Notes under the pieces: model-generated
The model's database searches: none
What the model saw: only the letters and a program-made list of their open reading frames with translations
What the model was told of the DNA's origin: nothing
In this document: piece after piece, positions 45,999-56,900 of the stretch
How the letters are laid out: every line of letters begins with the position of its first letter
Position numbering within the stretch: position 1 is the first letter of the stretch
Assembly: GCA_947502265.1 (NCBI GenBank)
Contig: CANMZB010000019.1
Span: 16,204 to 80,203 of the forward strand
DNA: 64,000 nt
Reading direction: 5' to 3'
Source: an uncultured Sulfitobacter sp.
Lineage (GTDB): Bacteria; Pseudomonadota; Alphaproteobacteria; Rhodobacterales; Rhodobacteraceae
Program-made: the position numbers and the translations under genes

Positions 45999-47018
45999 TC
46001 AACTTTTCAGAAACGCTTCCAGCCGTGCCACAAACCTCGCATCAACGGCATCGCCCTGCACCACCACACGCCCCTCACGCGCCAGTATTTCCAACCCCTC
46101 CCCCAAAGAACGCTGTCGCGGCAGCGGCGGCGGGGCGGCGGTTCTGGTCTGCGGGGCGGTCTTTTCCTCTTGCGGGGCAGGGGGGGCTTCCTGCGCGACG
46201 GGTGGCGGCGTCCCGTTCACCGCTTGCTCCAGCACGGCGCGCTCGGCGGTGCCTGTGGCGTGCGCCTCGCGCAGATGCGCGCGCAGCCGTGCGGCCGCAT
46301 CCGCATCCTCGTTCAGCAGTTTCGACAACGCAAGGCCCAGCCGCTCGGGAATATCGTGCGGCGCGCGCAGCACCTCGTCCAGCGCCTCGACCACCGGCAT
46401 GAAGGATTTGATCTTGGAGCGTTTGGAGAAACTGACGGATGCAAAAAGCCCCTGCAACGCGTCCTTGTCCGTCTCGAACACGCCTGCGCGCAGGGTCTGC
46501 ACCGCAACCCGCGCGCGTTCATAGAACGACAGGTTGGCGCGGATTTCGTTTTCCTCGACCATCGCCACATAGGCATCCGCCTGTGCCGCAGGCTGCCGGA
46601 TCAGCGCGTGGATCGTGGCAAAGCGCGCCTCGCCGGTGTCCGCATAAAGCGCGCGCAAGGCCTGCAATCGCCGCCACCCCGAGATCAGGCCGAAACCGTT
46701 CTCGACCATGACCACCTCGATGGGGGCCTGCTGCCCGCGCGCGCGGATGCTTTGATACAGCGCGTCAACATCCTCGTCCGCGGTGTGCTGGCGGTCGCGG
46801 ATAAGGTAGGCCTCATGCACCTGCTCCAACGGGATGTTGCGGATGATGCGCCCTTCGCGGGTGGCATTGTCCAGCTCCGCGCGCAGCGCCTCAAAGGCGG
46901 CAACCGACGCCGCATCACCCGCGATCTGCGCAATCGGCGCGCGGGCGTTCGGGGCGGCGGGGGCCACTGTGGGGCTCTCGCCAAACTGTGCCGGGGTCAG
47001 TCTTTTGCGCTTTGCCAT
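45999..47018 (-). CDS. parB: Plasmid partition protein ParB
   Basis: A 339-residue ParB/RepB-type centromere-binding protein. The ParB nuclease-like box is seen in VDALYQSIRARGQQAPIEVV, followed by GFGLISGWRRLQALRAL. Then come the YVAMVEENEIRANLSFYERA motif and a helix-turn-helix region (FASVSFSKRSKIKSFMPVV). A proline-rich linker (PPPVAQEAPPAPQ) leads to a C-terminal dimer part. It binds parS and works with ParA to segregate the replicon. It is downstream of parA, with a 24-base palindrome in the gap between them. Confidence 0.93.
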   Translation of the reverse strand: MAKRKRLTPAQFGESPTVAPAAPNARAPIAQIAGDAASVAAFEALRAELDNATREGRIIRNIPLEQVHEAYLIRDRQHTADEDVDALYQSIRARGQQAPIEVVMVENGFGLISGWRRLQALRALYADTGEARFATIHALIRQPAAQADAYVAMVEENEIRANLSFYERARVAVQTLRAGVFETDKDALQGLFASVSFSKRSKIKSFMPVVEALDEVLRAPHDIPERLGLALSKLLNEDADAAARLRAHLREAHATGTAERAVLEQAVNGTPPPVAQEAPPAPQEEKTAPQTRTAAPPPLPRQRSLGEGLEILAREGRVVVQGDAVDARFVARLEAFLKS

Positions 47019-47093
47019 CGTCTCTCTCCTTGCGGCTTTGAGGGCAGCCTTGACCCTTTGTCTTAACGTAAGCCCAACAGGGCGTGCGGTGCG

Positions 47094-47117
47094 AAACCTT
47101 TCGCATGCGAAAGGTTT
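47094..47117. other. Palindrome, putative parS site 1
   Basis: A perfect 24-base palindrome with the core CTTTCGCATGCGAAAG, flanked by AAAC and GTTT. It lies between the parA stop and the parB start, a usual place for a partition centromere. The 16-base core recurs at 49956-49971, just past repA, and I noticed it nowhere else in the window. Confidence 0.8.
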
Positions 47118-47134
47118 GGATCAGGCTCTAATCT

Positions 47135-48508
47135 CTATTTAGACACTTCTTCGCGCCGCCAGATGCCCAAAAGAAGCTTTTTGAACGCCGCATAGGTCTG
47201 ATCAAACGTGGCACGCCCGCGGGCATAGGTCTCGCGGTTGAAATCGCGATAATCCGCTTCATAGAGACCACTTGCCTGCTCGCCTGCTTGCCCGATCAGC
47301 GCGGTGAAATCCTGCCGGTGCGGCGACAGCGTGTCGCCCAGATAGGCCTGCATCAGCGCGCCCATCTCGGACTGCTGCGCCGCATCAAAACGCGTGATCA
47401 CCGCGCGCACCGCATCCCATTCAAACTGCAATTCGGGCCGCCCCAAGGCGCGCGCCGCCATGTTTTCTCCCGTCTCGATCGAGGAAAACGTCGCATGCAG
47501 CATATCAAAAAACCGCCCCGTGGAATCAAACTCCAGAAACGAGGCACCCAGAGGCACCAGCAGAATATCCGCCGCCGCCAACCCGTTGATCGTGAGATAG
47601 CCAAGGGCAGGGGGCGTATCGACAAACACCAGATCATAATCATCCAGCACCCCGTCCGCTGCCAACGTATCGGTCAACGCATCCCACAACTTCCAGCTGC
47701 GCCCCTGCATCCGCCAGACGGGGATCTGGAATTCGGCCCAGTACAGATTGAGCTGCGCGCCGATCAGATCAATGTTGGGCCAATGGGTGCCTTGAATGAG
47801 ATCCTTGGCCCCCACATCCAACGCCTCGGTCAGGGTGTCATCAAGCAGCACCGGATCAAGCCCTTGCGCCAGACGCAGCTGGTTGTCCGCTTTCAGATGC
47901 GTCGCGTAATGGCGCGCAATCAGCGGGAATACCGTCTGCCATTCATCCTCGACCTTGCCGCCGAAAATCGAGGTCATCGAGCCTTGGGAATCCAGATCGA
48001 CCACCAGCACGCGGTAACCGTCCAGCGCCGCCGACATCGCCAGATGCGCCGCGGTCGATGTCTTGCCCACGCCGCCCTTGAAGTTGGCAACCGCCACGAT
48101 CTTGGCGGGCAGGCCTTCGGGGCGGTAGGGTTTGTACTCTTTCGATTTCGACCCCAGCTGCGCAAAATGGGCGCGCAGCAAAAGCACCTCTTCGAAGGTG
48201 AACCACTTTGCCCCGCCTGCCGTTTCGGAAGCCCCTTGGGGCAGATGCGGGTTTTGCTTCAGCACCCGGCGGAAATGCCCTTGGGCGACCGGGATCAAAT
48301 AGCGGGTGATCTCCCATGTGGAAAACGGACGCAGACTTTTGCGCCCCGTCTCGTCAAGTCCGCGACCGGCCAGATCGGCACGCCCGCGCGCACAGTTCTG
48401 CGCGATGGCAGCAAAGCCGCTTGCGCTGATCGGATCTCCCAGATCGGCCAATGCCTGATCGGGATCAATGTTGAAATAGGGAGGAAGCTCGGGAGTGTCT
48501 GAAGTCAT
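47135..48508 (-). CDS. parA: Plasmid partition ATPase ParA
   Basis: A 457-residue ParA of the long type, with an N-terminal DNA-binding region of about 130 residues (FSTWEITRYLIPVAQGHFRR; KWFTFEEVLLLRAHF) before the ATPase. The deviant Walker A, NFKGGVGKTSTAAHLA, is near residue 145, VLVVDLDSQGSMTS follows, and VFVDTPPALGYLTINGL is the Walker B region. It drives segregation with ParB and parS and probably represses its own promoter through the N-terminal part. I chose ATG 48508; the open frame runs 18 codons further without a better ribosome site. It is divergent from repA across the origin region. Confidence 0.92.
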   Translation of the reverse strand: MTSDTPELPPYFNIDPDQALADLGDPISASGFAAIAQNCARGRADLAGRGLDETGRKSLRPFSTWEITRYLIPVAQGHFRRVLKQNPHLPQGASETAGGAKWFTFEEVLLLRAHFAQLGSKSKEYKPYRPEGLPAKIVAVANFKGGVGKTSTAAHLAMSAALDGYRVLVVDLDSQGSMTSIFGGKVEDEWQTVFPLIARHYATHLKADNQLRLAQGLDPVLLDDTLTEALDVGAKDLIQGTHWPNIDLIGAQLNLYWAEFQIPVWRMQGRSWKLWDALTDTLAADGVLDDYDLVFVDTPPALGYLTINGLAAADILLVPLGASFLEFDSTGRFFDMLHATFSSIETGENMAARALGRPELQFEWDAVRAVITRFDAAQQSEMGALMQAYLGDTLSPHRQDFTALIGQAGEQASGLYEADYRDFNRETYARGRATFDQTYAAFKKLLLGIWRREEVSK

Positions 48509-48962
48509 GGGTTCCGTTCGATGTGCTGTGTTTTTCCAAACATAACACGAAAGAGACAACATGGAACATTTAAAGCAACATCGCTGTTTTCTTCTCCTGT
48601 TTTCTAAGCAAATTCATGGCTTCTACAGGTGCTTTGGTCTGAAATTATGGATGAATTTCGGAAATCCTAAGTTAATATCAGGTTATATAGTAGTTACAGG
48701 GTGCATGCATAGATTTTTTCCGTTGAACCACAATGCATTGGAGGCTTTTCAAATGACAAGGCGACTCTGAAACCACGTTAAAGCGACTCTGAACCCCCGA
48801 AGAGACGACTCCGAAACCACGTCCGGACACGCACTGGCGTAGACGCTGCCTGTGGATAACTCTAAAGTGGGTGTAACTAAAACCACGAAGCAGATTCGCG
48901 CCGAAAGATCCGTGAACACACGGGCAAACAAGAGCGCATAAGGCAGTGAGCAGGACAGGCAC
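48509..48962. other. Putative replication origin (oriV) region between parA and repA
   Basis: This 454-base gap is AT-rich on the parA side (48540-48740). It then carries three direct repeats with a 22-base period at 48761, 48783 and 48805, sharing (G/A)CGACTC(T/C)GAA, and a consensus DnaA box TGTGGATAA at 48851-48859. Such an array next to repA is typical of an iteron-controlled plasmid origin. No convincing gene lies in it, although a 69-codon frame on the plus strand is open from 48561. Confidence 0.75.
48761..48826 (+). repeat. Three 22-bp iterons
   Basis: Three tandem copies begin at 48761, 48783 and 48805. The first and second share GCGACTCTGAA, and the third has ACGACTCCGAA. The first and third also share the ACCACGT that follows. 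The exact 22-base spacing, two helix turns, is typical of RepA-binding iterons. Confidence 0.75.
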
Positions 48963-49952
48963 ATGAACACCCCCGCATTGGGGCGTGGAGAGGGCGCGTT
49001 TTTTTCGTGCGACATCTTCAACGCAGCGCCCAAGGACGATATCGGCTCGATGGAACATCCGATGTTCTCGCTCTCGACCCGCCCCGACCGGCGCATCCTC
49101 AGCTATACCCACAACGACACAGATATTACCGTGACGCCGTCGGTGCGCGGGCTGGCGACGCTACACGACAAGGACATCCTGATCTATTGCATCAGCCAGC
49201 TGATGGCGGCGCAGAACGCAGGGCGCGAGATCACCCGCACCCTCACCCTCAAGGCGCATGACCTGCTGGTGGCGACCTCGCGCGAAACCTCCGGTGACGG
49301 CTACAAACGGTTGCGCGACGCCTTCGAGCGGCTGGCAGGGACGCGCATCACCACCAACATGATGACGGGGGGGCAGGAGGTCACCTCGGGTTTCGGTCTG
49401 ATCGAGAACTGGCAGATCGTGCGGCAGGGGCGGGGGGGGCGGATGCTTTGGGTTGCGGTCACGCTCAGCGAATGGCTGTACCGCGCGGTGCTGGACAAGG
49501 CGGTGTTGACCCTCAACCGCGCGTATTTCTCCCTGCGCAAGCCGCTTGAGCGGCGGATCTACGAGTTGGCGCGCAAGCATTGCGGGCGGCAGGCGGGGTG
49601 GACTGTTTCGGTCGATACGCTGCTTAAAAAATCCGGTTCCGCCTCGCCGCGCCGTGTGTTTCGCAAGATGCTGCGCGACATGATCGGGGCCGATACGCTG
49701 CCTGATTACACAATTACCGAAGCACCCGGAGACCTCATGCGCTTTGAGCGGCGCGGTGCGGTGGTGGAACCGGGGCGGATGCCGGTGCTGAGTGGTGCCG
49801 CGCTGGAGCGTGCGCGCGCGCTGGTTCCGGGCGCGGATGTCTACGGGCTTCAGGCCGACTGGCACGCAGCCTGGGAGGCGCGCGGACGGCGCGCGCTGCG
49901 CGATCCGGATGCTGCTTTCCTTGGCTGGGTGGCAAAACAGGCAGGCGCGTAA
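48963..49952 (+). CDS. repA: Replication initiator RepA (RPA family)
   Basis: A 329-residue plasmid initiator of the RPA (replication initiator protein A) type. MEHPMFSLSTRPDRRILSYT, LATLHDKDILIYCISQLMAA, RLRDAFERLAGTRITTNM and LNRAYFSLRKPLERRIYELA form the two winged-helix-like halves typical of the family. It would bind the iterons upstream and start replication. It is divergent from parA-parB, the arrangement of RepA-type replicons in the Roseobacter group. The second putative parS lies four bases after its stop. GAGCAGGAC precedes the start. The exact compatibility class needs a tree. Confidence 0.88.
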   Translation: MNTPALGRGEGAFFSCDIFNAAPKDDIGSMEHPMFSLSTRPDRRILSYTHNDTDITVTPSVRGLATLHDKDILIYCISQLMAAQNAGREITRTLTLKAHDLLVATSRETSGDGYKRLRDAFERLAGTRITTNMMTGGQEVTSGFGLIENWQIVRQGRGGRMLWVAVTLSEWLYRAVLDKAVLTLNRAYFSLRKPLERRIYELARKHCGRQAGWTVSVDTLLKKSGSASPRRVFRKMLRDMIGADTLPDYTITEAPGDLMRFERRGAVVEPGRMPVLSGAALERARALVPGADVYGLQADWHAAWEARGRRALRDPDAAFLGWVAKQAGA

Positions 49953-49955
49953 GAC

Positions 49956-49971
49956 CTTTCGCATGCGAAAG
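49956..49971. other. Palindrome, putative parS site 2
   Basis: CTTTCGCATGCGAAAG is identical to the core of the palindrome at 47094-47117. It starts four bases after the repA stop. The two sites bracket parA, the origin and repA, supporting a role as ParB-binding centromeres. Confidence 0.75.
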
Positions 49972-50124
49972 ATTTCAGACTGTAATATGTGTGCGTAAAC
50001 CTGCCGATGCGCAGATGCTGCGATTGCTTGGCAAGGTGGGGAAATTCGTCTAGGCCGACAGCATATTTTGCCTTAGGTAGCGGTAGCATCGGGCAGTTAT
50101 ATTTATGAATGAAGGCAGAGTATT

Positions 50125-51969
50125 ATGTGTGGTATCGTAGGCGTGATCGGCAAGCATCAGGCAGCCCCGATCCTTGTGGATGGATTGCGGCGGCTGGAAT
50201 ATCGCGGATATGACAGCGCGGGTATCGCAACGGTGGACAGCGAGACGGGGGCCGGACGGCTTGAACGTCGCCGCTCTTTGGGTAAACTGGTCAACCTTGC
50301 CGACCTTCTGGTGCACGAACCGCTGACCGGGACAAGCGGTATCGGCCACACCCGTTGGGCCACACATGGCGCGGCCACCACCGTTAATGCGCACCCCCAT
50401 GCGCGCGGCCGCGTGGCGGTGGTGCATAACGGGATCATCGAAAACTACCGCACCCTGCGCGAAGAACTGGCCCAGCACCAGATCGTGCCGGAAACCCAGA
50501 CCGATACCGAAACCGTTGCGATGCTGTGCAACTGGTTCCTTGAACAGGGCCACGCGCCCGAAGCGGCGGCCAAGGCAACCATTGCCAAGCTTGAAGGCGC
50601 CTATGCGCTGGCATTCCTTTTCGAGGGCGAGGTTGATCTGATGATCGCCGCGCGCCGCGGCTCGCCTTTGGCTGTGGGCTGGGGCGAGGGCGAGATGTTC
50701 ATCGGTTCCGATGCGCTGGCGCTGGCGGCGATGACGTCCGAAGTGACCTACCTTGAAGAGGGCGACATCGCGGTGCTGACCCGTGCGGGTGCTGCGTTTT
50801 ATGACGAGGGTGGTGCGCCCGCGCAGCGCGAACGCAAGACCGTCGAGATCGACATCCACAGTGTCGACAAGGGCGGGTATAAACATTTCATGGCCAAGGA
50901 GATCGCCGAGCAGCCGCGCGTGTTGGCCGCGGCGGCGGATTATTATCTGGGCGGACGCGAGAGCGGTGACCGGGCCGGGCGCGAGTTGCTCGACAGTATC
51001 GACTTTTCGCAGGTTGACCGTCTGGTGATGGTGGCCTGCGGCACGGCGGCCCTTGCGTGTCATACCGCGAAATACTGGTTCGAACAGATTGCACGGCTGC
51101 CTGTCGAGGTGGATATCGCGTCTGAATACCGCTACCGCGAGCCGCCGCTGTCGGACCGGACCGTCGCTCTTTTTGTCAGCCAGTCGGGCGAGACGGCGGA
51201 TACGTTGGCCGCATTGCGTTATTGTGCGGGCAAGGCACAAAGCATCGTGTCGGTGGTGAATGTCGACACCTCGTCCATCGCGCGTGAAAGCGATGTGGCG
51301 CTGCCGATTCTGGCGGGCACCGAAATCGGCGTTGCGTCGACCAAGGCGTTTACCTGCCAGCTCACCGTGCTGGCGGCGATGGCGATCACCGCGGCGCGCC
51401 AGCGCGGGCATCTGGATCCGGACGCCGAAACGGCGTTGCACGAACAACTGATGGCGGTGCCGCGGCTGGTGGGGCAGGCGCTGACCTGCGAAAGCGCGGT
51501 CAAAGAGGTCGCAAGCCATCTGGGCCATGTGGACGATGCGCTGTTTCTGGGACGTGGGGCGATGTATCCGCTGGCTCTTGAAGGGGCGCTCAAGCTCAAG
51601 GAAATTTCGTATATCCACGCCGAAGGCTATGCATCGGGCGAGTTGAAGCACGGGCCGATTGCCCTGGTGGATGACAAGCTGCCAGTGGTGGTGCTGGCGC
51701 CCAGTGATGCGATGTTCGACAAATCAGTCTCTAACATGCAGGAAGTCATGGCGCGCGGCGGCAAGATCATCCTGATCAGCGATGCCGCAGGTCTGTCAGA
51801 TGCGGGGGAAGGCGTCTGGCACAGTATCGAGATGCCCGACGTCGACAGCCCCTTTGCGCCCATCGTCTATGCGGTGCCGGTGCAGCTGCTTGCCTATCAC
51901 ACGGCGGTCGAAAAAGGCACGGATGTAGACCAGCCGCGCAATCTCGCCAAATCTGTGACGGTGGAATAA
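50125..51969 (+). CDS. glmS: Glutamine-fructose-6-phosphate aminotransferase GlmS
   Basis: A 614-residue glucosamine-6-phosphate synthase. The N-terminal glutaminase begins MCGIVGVIG with the catalytic Cys2, then [13 protein letters not shown] and [11 protein letters not shown]. Two sugar isomerase domains follow ([53 protein letters not shown]), and the C terminus KSVTVE has the usual conserved end. It makes glucosamine 6-phosphate, the first step to UDP-GlcNAc. It is followed by glmM after about 24 bases. Length and motifs are complete. A chromosomal copy normally exists, so this may be a second one tied to polysaccharide supply. Confidence 0.96.
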   Translation: MCGIVGVIGKHQAAPILVDGLRRLEYRGYDSAGIATVDSETGAGRLERRRSLGKLVNLADLLVHEPLTGTSGIGHTRWATHGAATTVNAHPHARGRVAVVHNGIIENYRTLREELAQHQIVPETQTDTETVAMLCNWFLEQGHAPEAAAKATIAKLEGAYALAFLFEGEVDLMIAARRGSPLAVGWGEGEMFIGSDALALAAMTSEVTYLEEGDIAVLTRAGAAFYDEGGAPAQRERKTVEIDIHSVDKGGYKHFMAKEIAEQPRVLAAAADYYLGGRESGDRAGRELLDSIDFSQVDRLVMVACGTAALACHTAKYWFEQIARLPVEVDIASEYRYREPPLSDRTVALFVSQSGETADTLAALRYCAGKAQSIVSVVNVDTSSIARESDVALPILAGTEIGVASTKAFTCQLTVLAAMAITAARQRGHLDPDAETALHEQLMAVPRLVGQALTCESAVKEVASHLGHVDDALFLGRGAMYPLALEGALKLKEISYIHAEGYASGELKHGPIALVDDKLPVVVLAPSDAMFDKSVSNMQEVMARGGKIILISDAAGLSDAGEGVWHSIEMPDVDSPFAPIVYAVPVQLLAYHTAVEKGTDVDQPRNLAKSVTVE

Positions 51970-51992
51970 GCCCACGGGCAAGGAGAGCAGCC

Positions 51993-53333
51993 ATGAACAA
52001 GATCTATTTCGGAACTGACGGAATCCGGGGCCGCGCAGGCCAGCATCCGATGACATCGGCTTTTGCTGTGCGTCTGGCGATGGCCGTGGGCAAATATTTC
52101 GGGGCAGGCAGCGGCCGGCACCGGGTGGTCATCGGCAAGGACACGCGCCGGTCGGGGTATATGCTGGAAACGGCATTGATGTCGGGGTTTACGGCAGCGG
52201 GCATGGATGTCTTTGCGTTGGGGCCGATGCCGACACCTGCGGTGGGGCGGTTGACCCATTCGATGCGCGCGGATCTGGGGGTGATGATTTCAGCCAGCCA
52301 CAATCCCGCCCATGACAACGGGATCAAGTTTTTCGGCCCCGACGGTTTCAAGCTGTCAGATGGTGCCGAAAACGAGATCGAAGCGATTCTGGAAAGCGAC
52401 ATGCTGGAGGAGTCAGGCGACAAGATCGGGCGGGTCAGGCGGCTGAATGGCAGTGCCGGGCGCTATGTTGAATACTCGAAGACCACGCTGCCCGACTGGG
52501 TGCGGCTGGACGGGCTGAAAATCGTGATCGATTGCGCCAATGGGGCCGCCTATAAAACCGCCCCCGAAGTGTTGTGGGAGTTGGGCGCGCAGATCATCCC
52601 GATCGGGGTGGCACCTGACGGCTACAACATCAACGACGGCTGCGGATCGACCCATCCCGAACAGGCGGCGCAGGCTGTGCGCGATCACGAGGCGGATCTG
52701 GGCATCTGTCTGGACGGGGACGCGGACCGGATCATTCTGTTGGATGAAAAGGGAACTGTGGTTGACGGTGACCAGCTGATGGCGCTGTTGGCGACACATT
52801 GGTCACGGGCCGGGAAGCTTAATAAAAATACGCTGGTGGCGACGGTCATGTCGAACCTTGGTATGGAACGGTATCTGGGCGAGCAGGGGATCGCCCTGCG
52901 GCGCACCAAGGTCGGTGACCGCCATGTCGTGGAAGAGATGCGCGCGGGCGGGTTCAACATGGGCGGCGAGCAATCGGGTCATATCGTGATGACCGACTAT
53001 GCAACCACCGGCGACGGGTTGGTGGCAGGATTGCAGTTTCTGGCGGTGCTCAAGGCGAGCGGCCTGCCGGCGAGCGTGCTGACCAAAACTTTCGATCCGG
53101 TGCCGCAGCTTCTGGAGAATGTGCGTTATGCGCCGACAATGGCCCCGCTGAAAGCGGCGCAGGTGCAAGATGCCATTGCGCAGGGCGAGGTTCTGTTGAA
53201 GGGGACGGGCCGGTTGTTGATCCGTAAATCAGGGACTGAGCCGTTGATCCGGGTTATGGGCGAATGCGAGGATCCCGTGCTGCTCAATGAGGTTGTCATG
53301 AAGATCGCAGACGAGATCCGCAAGCTGGAGTGA
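51993..53333 (+). CDS. glmM: Phosphoglucosamine mutase GlmM
   Basis: A 446-residue phosphohexomutase of the GlmM type: [15 protein letters not shown] at the N terminus, the phosphoserine loop [17 protein letters not shown] (Ser102), the metal loop [12 protein letters not shown] near 241-252, GGEQSGHI, and the C-terminal [12 protein letters not shown] phosphate site. It converts glucosamine 6-phosphate to the 1-phosphate. Together with glmS it forms a two-gene unit with AAGGAGAG before its start. GlmU, the next enzyme, is not in the window. Its stop is only seven bases from the stop of the convergent gene at 53341. Confidence 0.95.
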   Translation: MNKIYFGTDGIRGRAGQHPMTSAFAVRLAMAVGKYFGAGSGRHRVVIGKDTRRSGYMLETALMSGFTAAGMDVFALGPMPTPAVGRLTHSMRADLGVMISASHNPAHDNGIKFFGPDGFKLSDGAENEIEAILESDMLEESGDKIGRVRRLNGSAGRYVEYSKTTLPDWVRLDGLKIVIDCANGAAYKTAPEVLWELGAQIIPIGVAPDGYNINDGCGSTHPEQAAQAVRDHEADLGICLDGDADRIILLDEKGTVVDGDQLMALLATHWSRAGKLNKNTLVATVMSNLGMERYLGEQGIALRRTKVGDRHVVEEMRAGGFNMGGEQSGHIVMTDYATTGDGLVAGLQFLAVLKASGLPASVLTKTFDPVPQLLENVRYAPTMAPLKAAQVQDAIAQGEVLLKGTGRLLIRKSGTEPLIRVMGECEDPVLLNEVVMKIADEIRKLE

Positions 53334-53340
53334 AGGTGTC

Positions 53341-53832
53341 TTAGTCTTCGGGGTGCAGCCGCCTGCCTTCGGTGCGACCGAACATTTCATAGTGCAGCAG
53401 TGCAGGCCAACGAGATCTGGCAACGTCGGGATTTGCCAGATAATAGCCCATTGTATCAAAGTCGGGGCCGGGATCACGGCCCTCGTAGGCACCTGCGCGG
53501 GTGTAATGCTCTGCGGGTGACAGGCCTGCTTCCTGTACGCCGGGGTCGCGCGCAGCGTACCATCCGGCATCGAAATGCGGACTTTTTTCGAGACGTTCAA
53601 TCATCTCCGGCAAGGGCGGCAGGTTTTCGCCATGGCCCTGATGCCAGACAATGTGGGCCTGATGTGCCAGAGCGTCTTTGACCATCTGTTGCCTGATCTG
53701 CGTGTTCTCCATGCGCAACTGCGCTATCTCGGCGCGCAAGGTTTCTTGAATCTCGGCGTCGCTGCGTTGCGGGGTCATTGGCGCCGCCATTTTGAATGTT
53801 TCGTCCATTTCACTGTCATCCGGGTGAGCCAT
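53341..53832 (-). CDS. Small coiled-coil protein with a double YPDV-type module
   Basis: A 163-residue protein. Residues about 25-60 form a helix likely to be a coiled coil (EIQETLRAEIAQLRMENTQI). Residues about 85-158 hold two copies of the module FDAGWYAARDPGV ... AEHYTRAGAYEGRDPGP and FDTMGYYLANPDV ... LLHYEMFGRTEGR. The same module occurs in the glycosyltransferase at 3181 and the protein at 63120. GGAGG lies eight bases before ATG 53832, better than the ATG at 53847. There is no signal peptide. The role is unknown; the module is usually attached to glycan enzymes, so a scaffold role in glycan assembly is possible. Confidence 0.75.
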   Translation of the reverse strand: MAHPDDSEMDETFKMAAPMTPQRSDAEIQETLRAEIAQLRMENTQIRQQMVKDALAHQAHIVWHQGHGENLPPLPEMIERLEKSPHFDAGWYAARDPGVQEAGLSPAEHYTRAGAYEGRDPGPDFDTMGYYLANPDVARSRWPALLHYEMFGRTEGRRLHPED

Positions 53833-53955
53833 ACCAGACACCTCCATTTCCTTTGACGCAGAACATATCAGTATCGCCGCGCAAATGCGAACGCAGCGCC
53901 CTGAGCATGTCTGCCCCCTGATAGCCCGCTTGAATCAGGCTCTGATACGGGGGAT

Positions 53956-56900
53956 TCAGGCTATGTCGAAGACACCATCGTCCAGACGGAGGGTGATCTC
54001 GTCCTGGGCGCCGCCATCAACCAACGCCCATATGATCTGTCCGGTGGGTTTGTAGATCACAAAAGCCTCCTGTACCCCGGCGCGTCCGGCCCCGTCTGTG
54101 TTGGTGTAATTGACCTGGAACTGGTTCGCCGTCGCGCCCGCCCTGCCGAACGCCAGCACATCGCCTTCGGTGGCGGAGTAGTCCTGAATCCAGTCACTAC
54201 CATGGCCGAAAATGCCAATATGGAAGAAAGCGTCCGCGCCGGCGCCGCCGTTGATCAGATCGTTGCCAAAGCCGCCGTTGATGTAATCATCCCCCGCACC
54301 GCCAAAGATTTCATCGCCAAAGGCAGAGCCGCTCAGCGTGTCGTTGCCGTCCTGACCGATCAGCCTGTCAGCGCCAAAACCACCGGCGATGCTGTCATTC
54401 CCATCGCCACCATAAACCAGATCGTTGCCATAGCCCGCATCGACCGTGTCGTCGCCCGCGCCTGCATAGATCACATCACGCAGATCGTTGATGCTGTCGC
54501 CGCCCCGGATCAGGTCGTCGCCCGCGCCGCCGTTGATCCGGTCTGCGCCATCGCCGCCTGACAGCGTGTCGTTTCCTGCGCCGCCGATGATCCGGTCGTT
54601 GCCATCGCCTCCCTCTAGGATGTTCTCAAGCAGGCTGCCGCGCAGGTCGCGTCCGGTGCTTTGATCGACCGCAGCCAGCAGTGCGGTTGTCCGGGCGTCG
54701 AAGTCGGTGACCTTGTAGGAGGCGTACTGTGTTGCATCGGAATTGGCGGTGGCGAACCAGATTTCCTCGATCCGGGTGGTGCTGCCGCTTTGAAATTCGA
54801 CCTCGATGCTCAACGGATCGCCGGTGCCCCAAAAGTTTCGGTTGGCGGCACTTACGATCAGCGACCCGTTCGAGCCCATGGACAGCTGCATATCGGTTTC
54901 GGGATTGATCTGGCGGTCGGTGACAAGAATGAGCCGGTCATTGGTGCCGCCCGTATCGGTGATTTTAACAAAAGGCGTTTGTCCGTTCAGGGACGGATCG
55001 TCAAAGGCATCCTGTACGCGGGCCATGTCGATGACATAGCTGTCGTTGCCGGTGCCGCCGAAGGCGTGCCAGCTGTAGGCGCCGCCGTAAACCATCATGT
55101 CGTCACCTGTGCCCCCCTCAAGCCGGACAAAACCTGCGATGTCCTCACCGCCCGCATAAAGCAGGTCGGCGCCGCCGCCGCCGATCAGCGTGTCGTCGCC
55201 GCCCTCGCCGGTGATGTGATCGCCCCGGGTGGTGCCGGTGATGGTCTCCGATGCGGGGCTGCCGGTTATTCCGTCCGAGGTGCTGAACGGGCCTTCGGAG
55301 GCGTTCTTGATGGTGTCATAAGCGGCAAAGGCATCGCCGGTGCTTAAATCATTCCGGTCGAGTTCGGTCAAATTCCGGATCCGGCCCAGAGTGACGCCGG
55401 CAGAGGCGGAAGGCCCCAGATCAAAGGTGAGAAGCGTTGCCAGATCGCCGGCGTCAAAGGAAATCCGGCCACCGGGGGCAGGGGCGTTCAGCGCAATCTG
55501 GGCGTTCAATACCGGCAGGTTGCTGGCAAGGGTGAAATCATAGCCGCTGATGCCGGTGGCTGTACTGCCGGTCTGCGACACGCCCAGTGAGCCGCCGAAA
55601 ATGCCGACCGAGACATTGTAACCCAGACTTAGATCGGCGCGGTCGTCCGCAACCAGCGGTTTGAAGGGAACCGGCAACAGCGTCATCGCCATGCCAAGAT
55701 CCAGATCGGGAGGTCCGGGCAATTGCGCCGAGAGGTCAAATGCAAAGGAGTCCCAGACGCTGACACGCCCTGTTCGGTTGCCTTCGTAACCGCCGCGCCC
55801 TTCGGGGGTGATGCCAAAAAGATCGGCCAGATCAATACCGGTGCCAAGGGTCGCCCCTGCGCCGGTGGCCACGGCACTGCCGCCGATGAATTTCTCGACT
55901 GAGGCGACATATTTGACACCCTGGGTATAGAGATCGGCCAGATAATCATGGGCCGCGGCAATGCTGTTTTGCCCCAGTGCAACAGCGGCCATACCCAGCA
56001 GCCCGTCATTGGCAAACAAGGCGGGGGTGGCGCTGTCTTCGATCAGGATGACGTGATCGCCGCCGTCGATGTAGTGGCCCGGCGTGTCTGGCGTGAAGGT
56101 CAGTTCGATTGTTTCTGTTCCCTCCAGCCGGTCGTCCTCCAGCCCGGTAAAGCGCAGCAGGGCGGTGGTATTGCCCGCCTCGATGGTCAGGCGCGCGGCC
56201 CCGTCGGGGGTTGTATAGTCAAAGCCGCGGATGGCGCGGCTGGCGTCCGAGATGGCCCAGTTGAAGCTGATGTCATAATCCACGGGATTACTGAGCCGCA
56301 GGGTCACGCCCGCTTCGGCCCCGTTTTCCAGCAGAACCACATCATCGACCGTAAGGGTGGGGGTAGGGGCGCTGGTATCTTCGCGGATGAGCAGGTTCCG
56401 CTCTAGCTGCATGCTGCGCCCTGTTGCATCACGCGCGGTGATGGTGACGTCAAAATCGGCGCGCGCGGCGGGTGTGCCCGGTTCGCGGGGCGCGAAATCT
56501 ACCTGTGGTGTGCCGGTGATGTGCCCTGTGGTATCGTCATAGTGTAACCCGTCCGGCAGGCCGGTAACGGTGAGGGCGAAAGCATCGCCGTCCGGATCGG
56601 AAAATTCCGCCCGCAGATCATAGTCGAATGCGATCCCTTCGGTCCGTTCGCCAAAGGTGAAACCCTGCGCCTCGGGCGCGCTGCCGGTGTCTGCATCGGG
56701 GTCGTCGATCTGGATCCGTTCGATGGTGCGGCGGCCCAGCGTTTCGCCAAACGGCGTGTCGGGCAGCAGCACGATCAGCTCGCCGGACTGACCCGCAAGA
56801 ATATCGGTGCCTCTTTGCGGGGCGTCCGCGCGGATGAGGAAGATGTCTTCATCGACAGCCCCGGTGCCGTCGCGCCAGATCACACGGCCCATCAGGTCGT

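Noticed and set aside
48561..48770. A 69-codon open frame in the origin region
   Set aside because: It has no ribosome site, an odd composition (many Phe, His and Cys), and lies in an AT-rich origin. Regarded as chance.
53331..53343. Possible read-through conflict between glmM and the convergent gene (stops seven bases apart)
   Set aside because: Such tight convergent ends are common in compact replicons. No terminator is visible, but nothing else unusual is seen.
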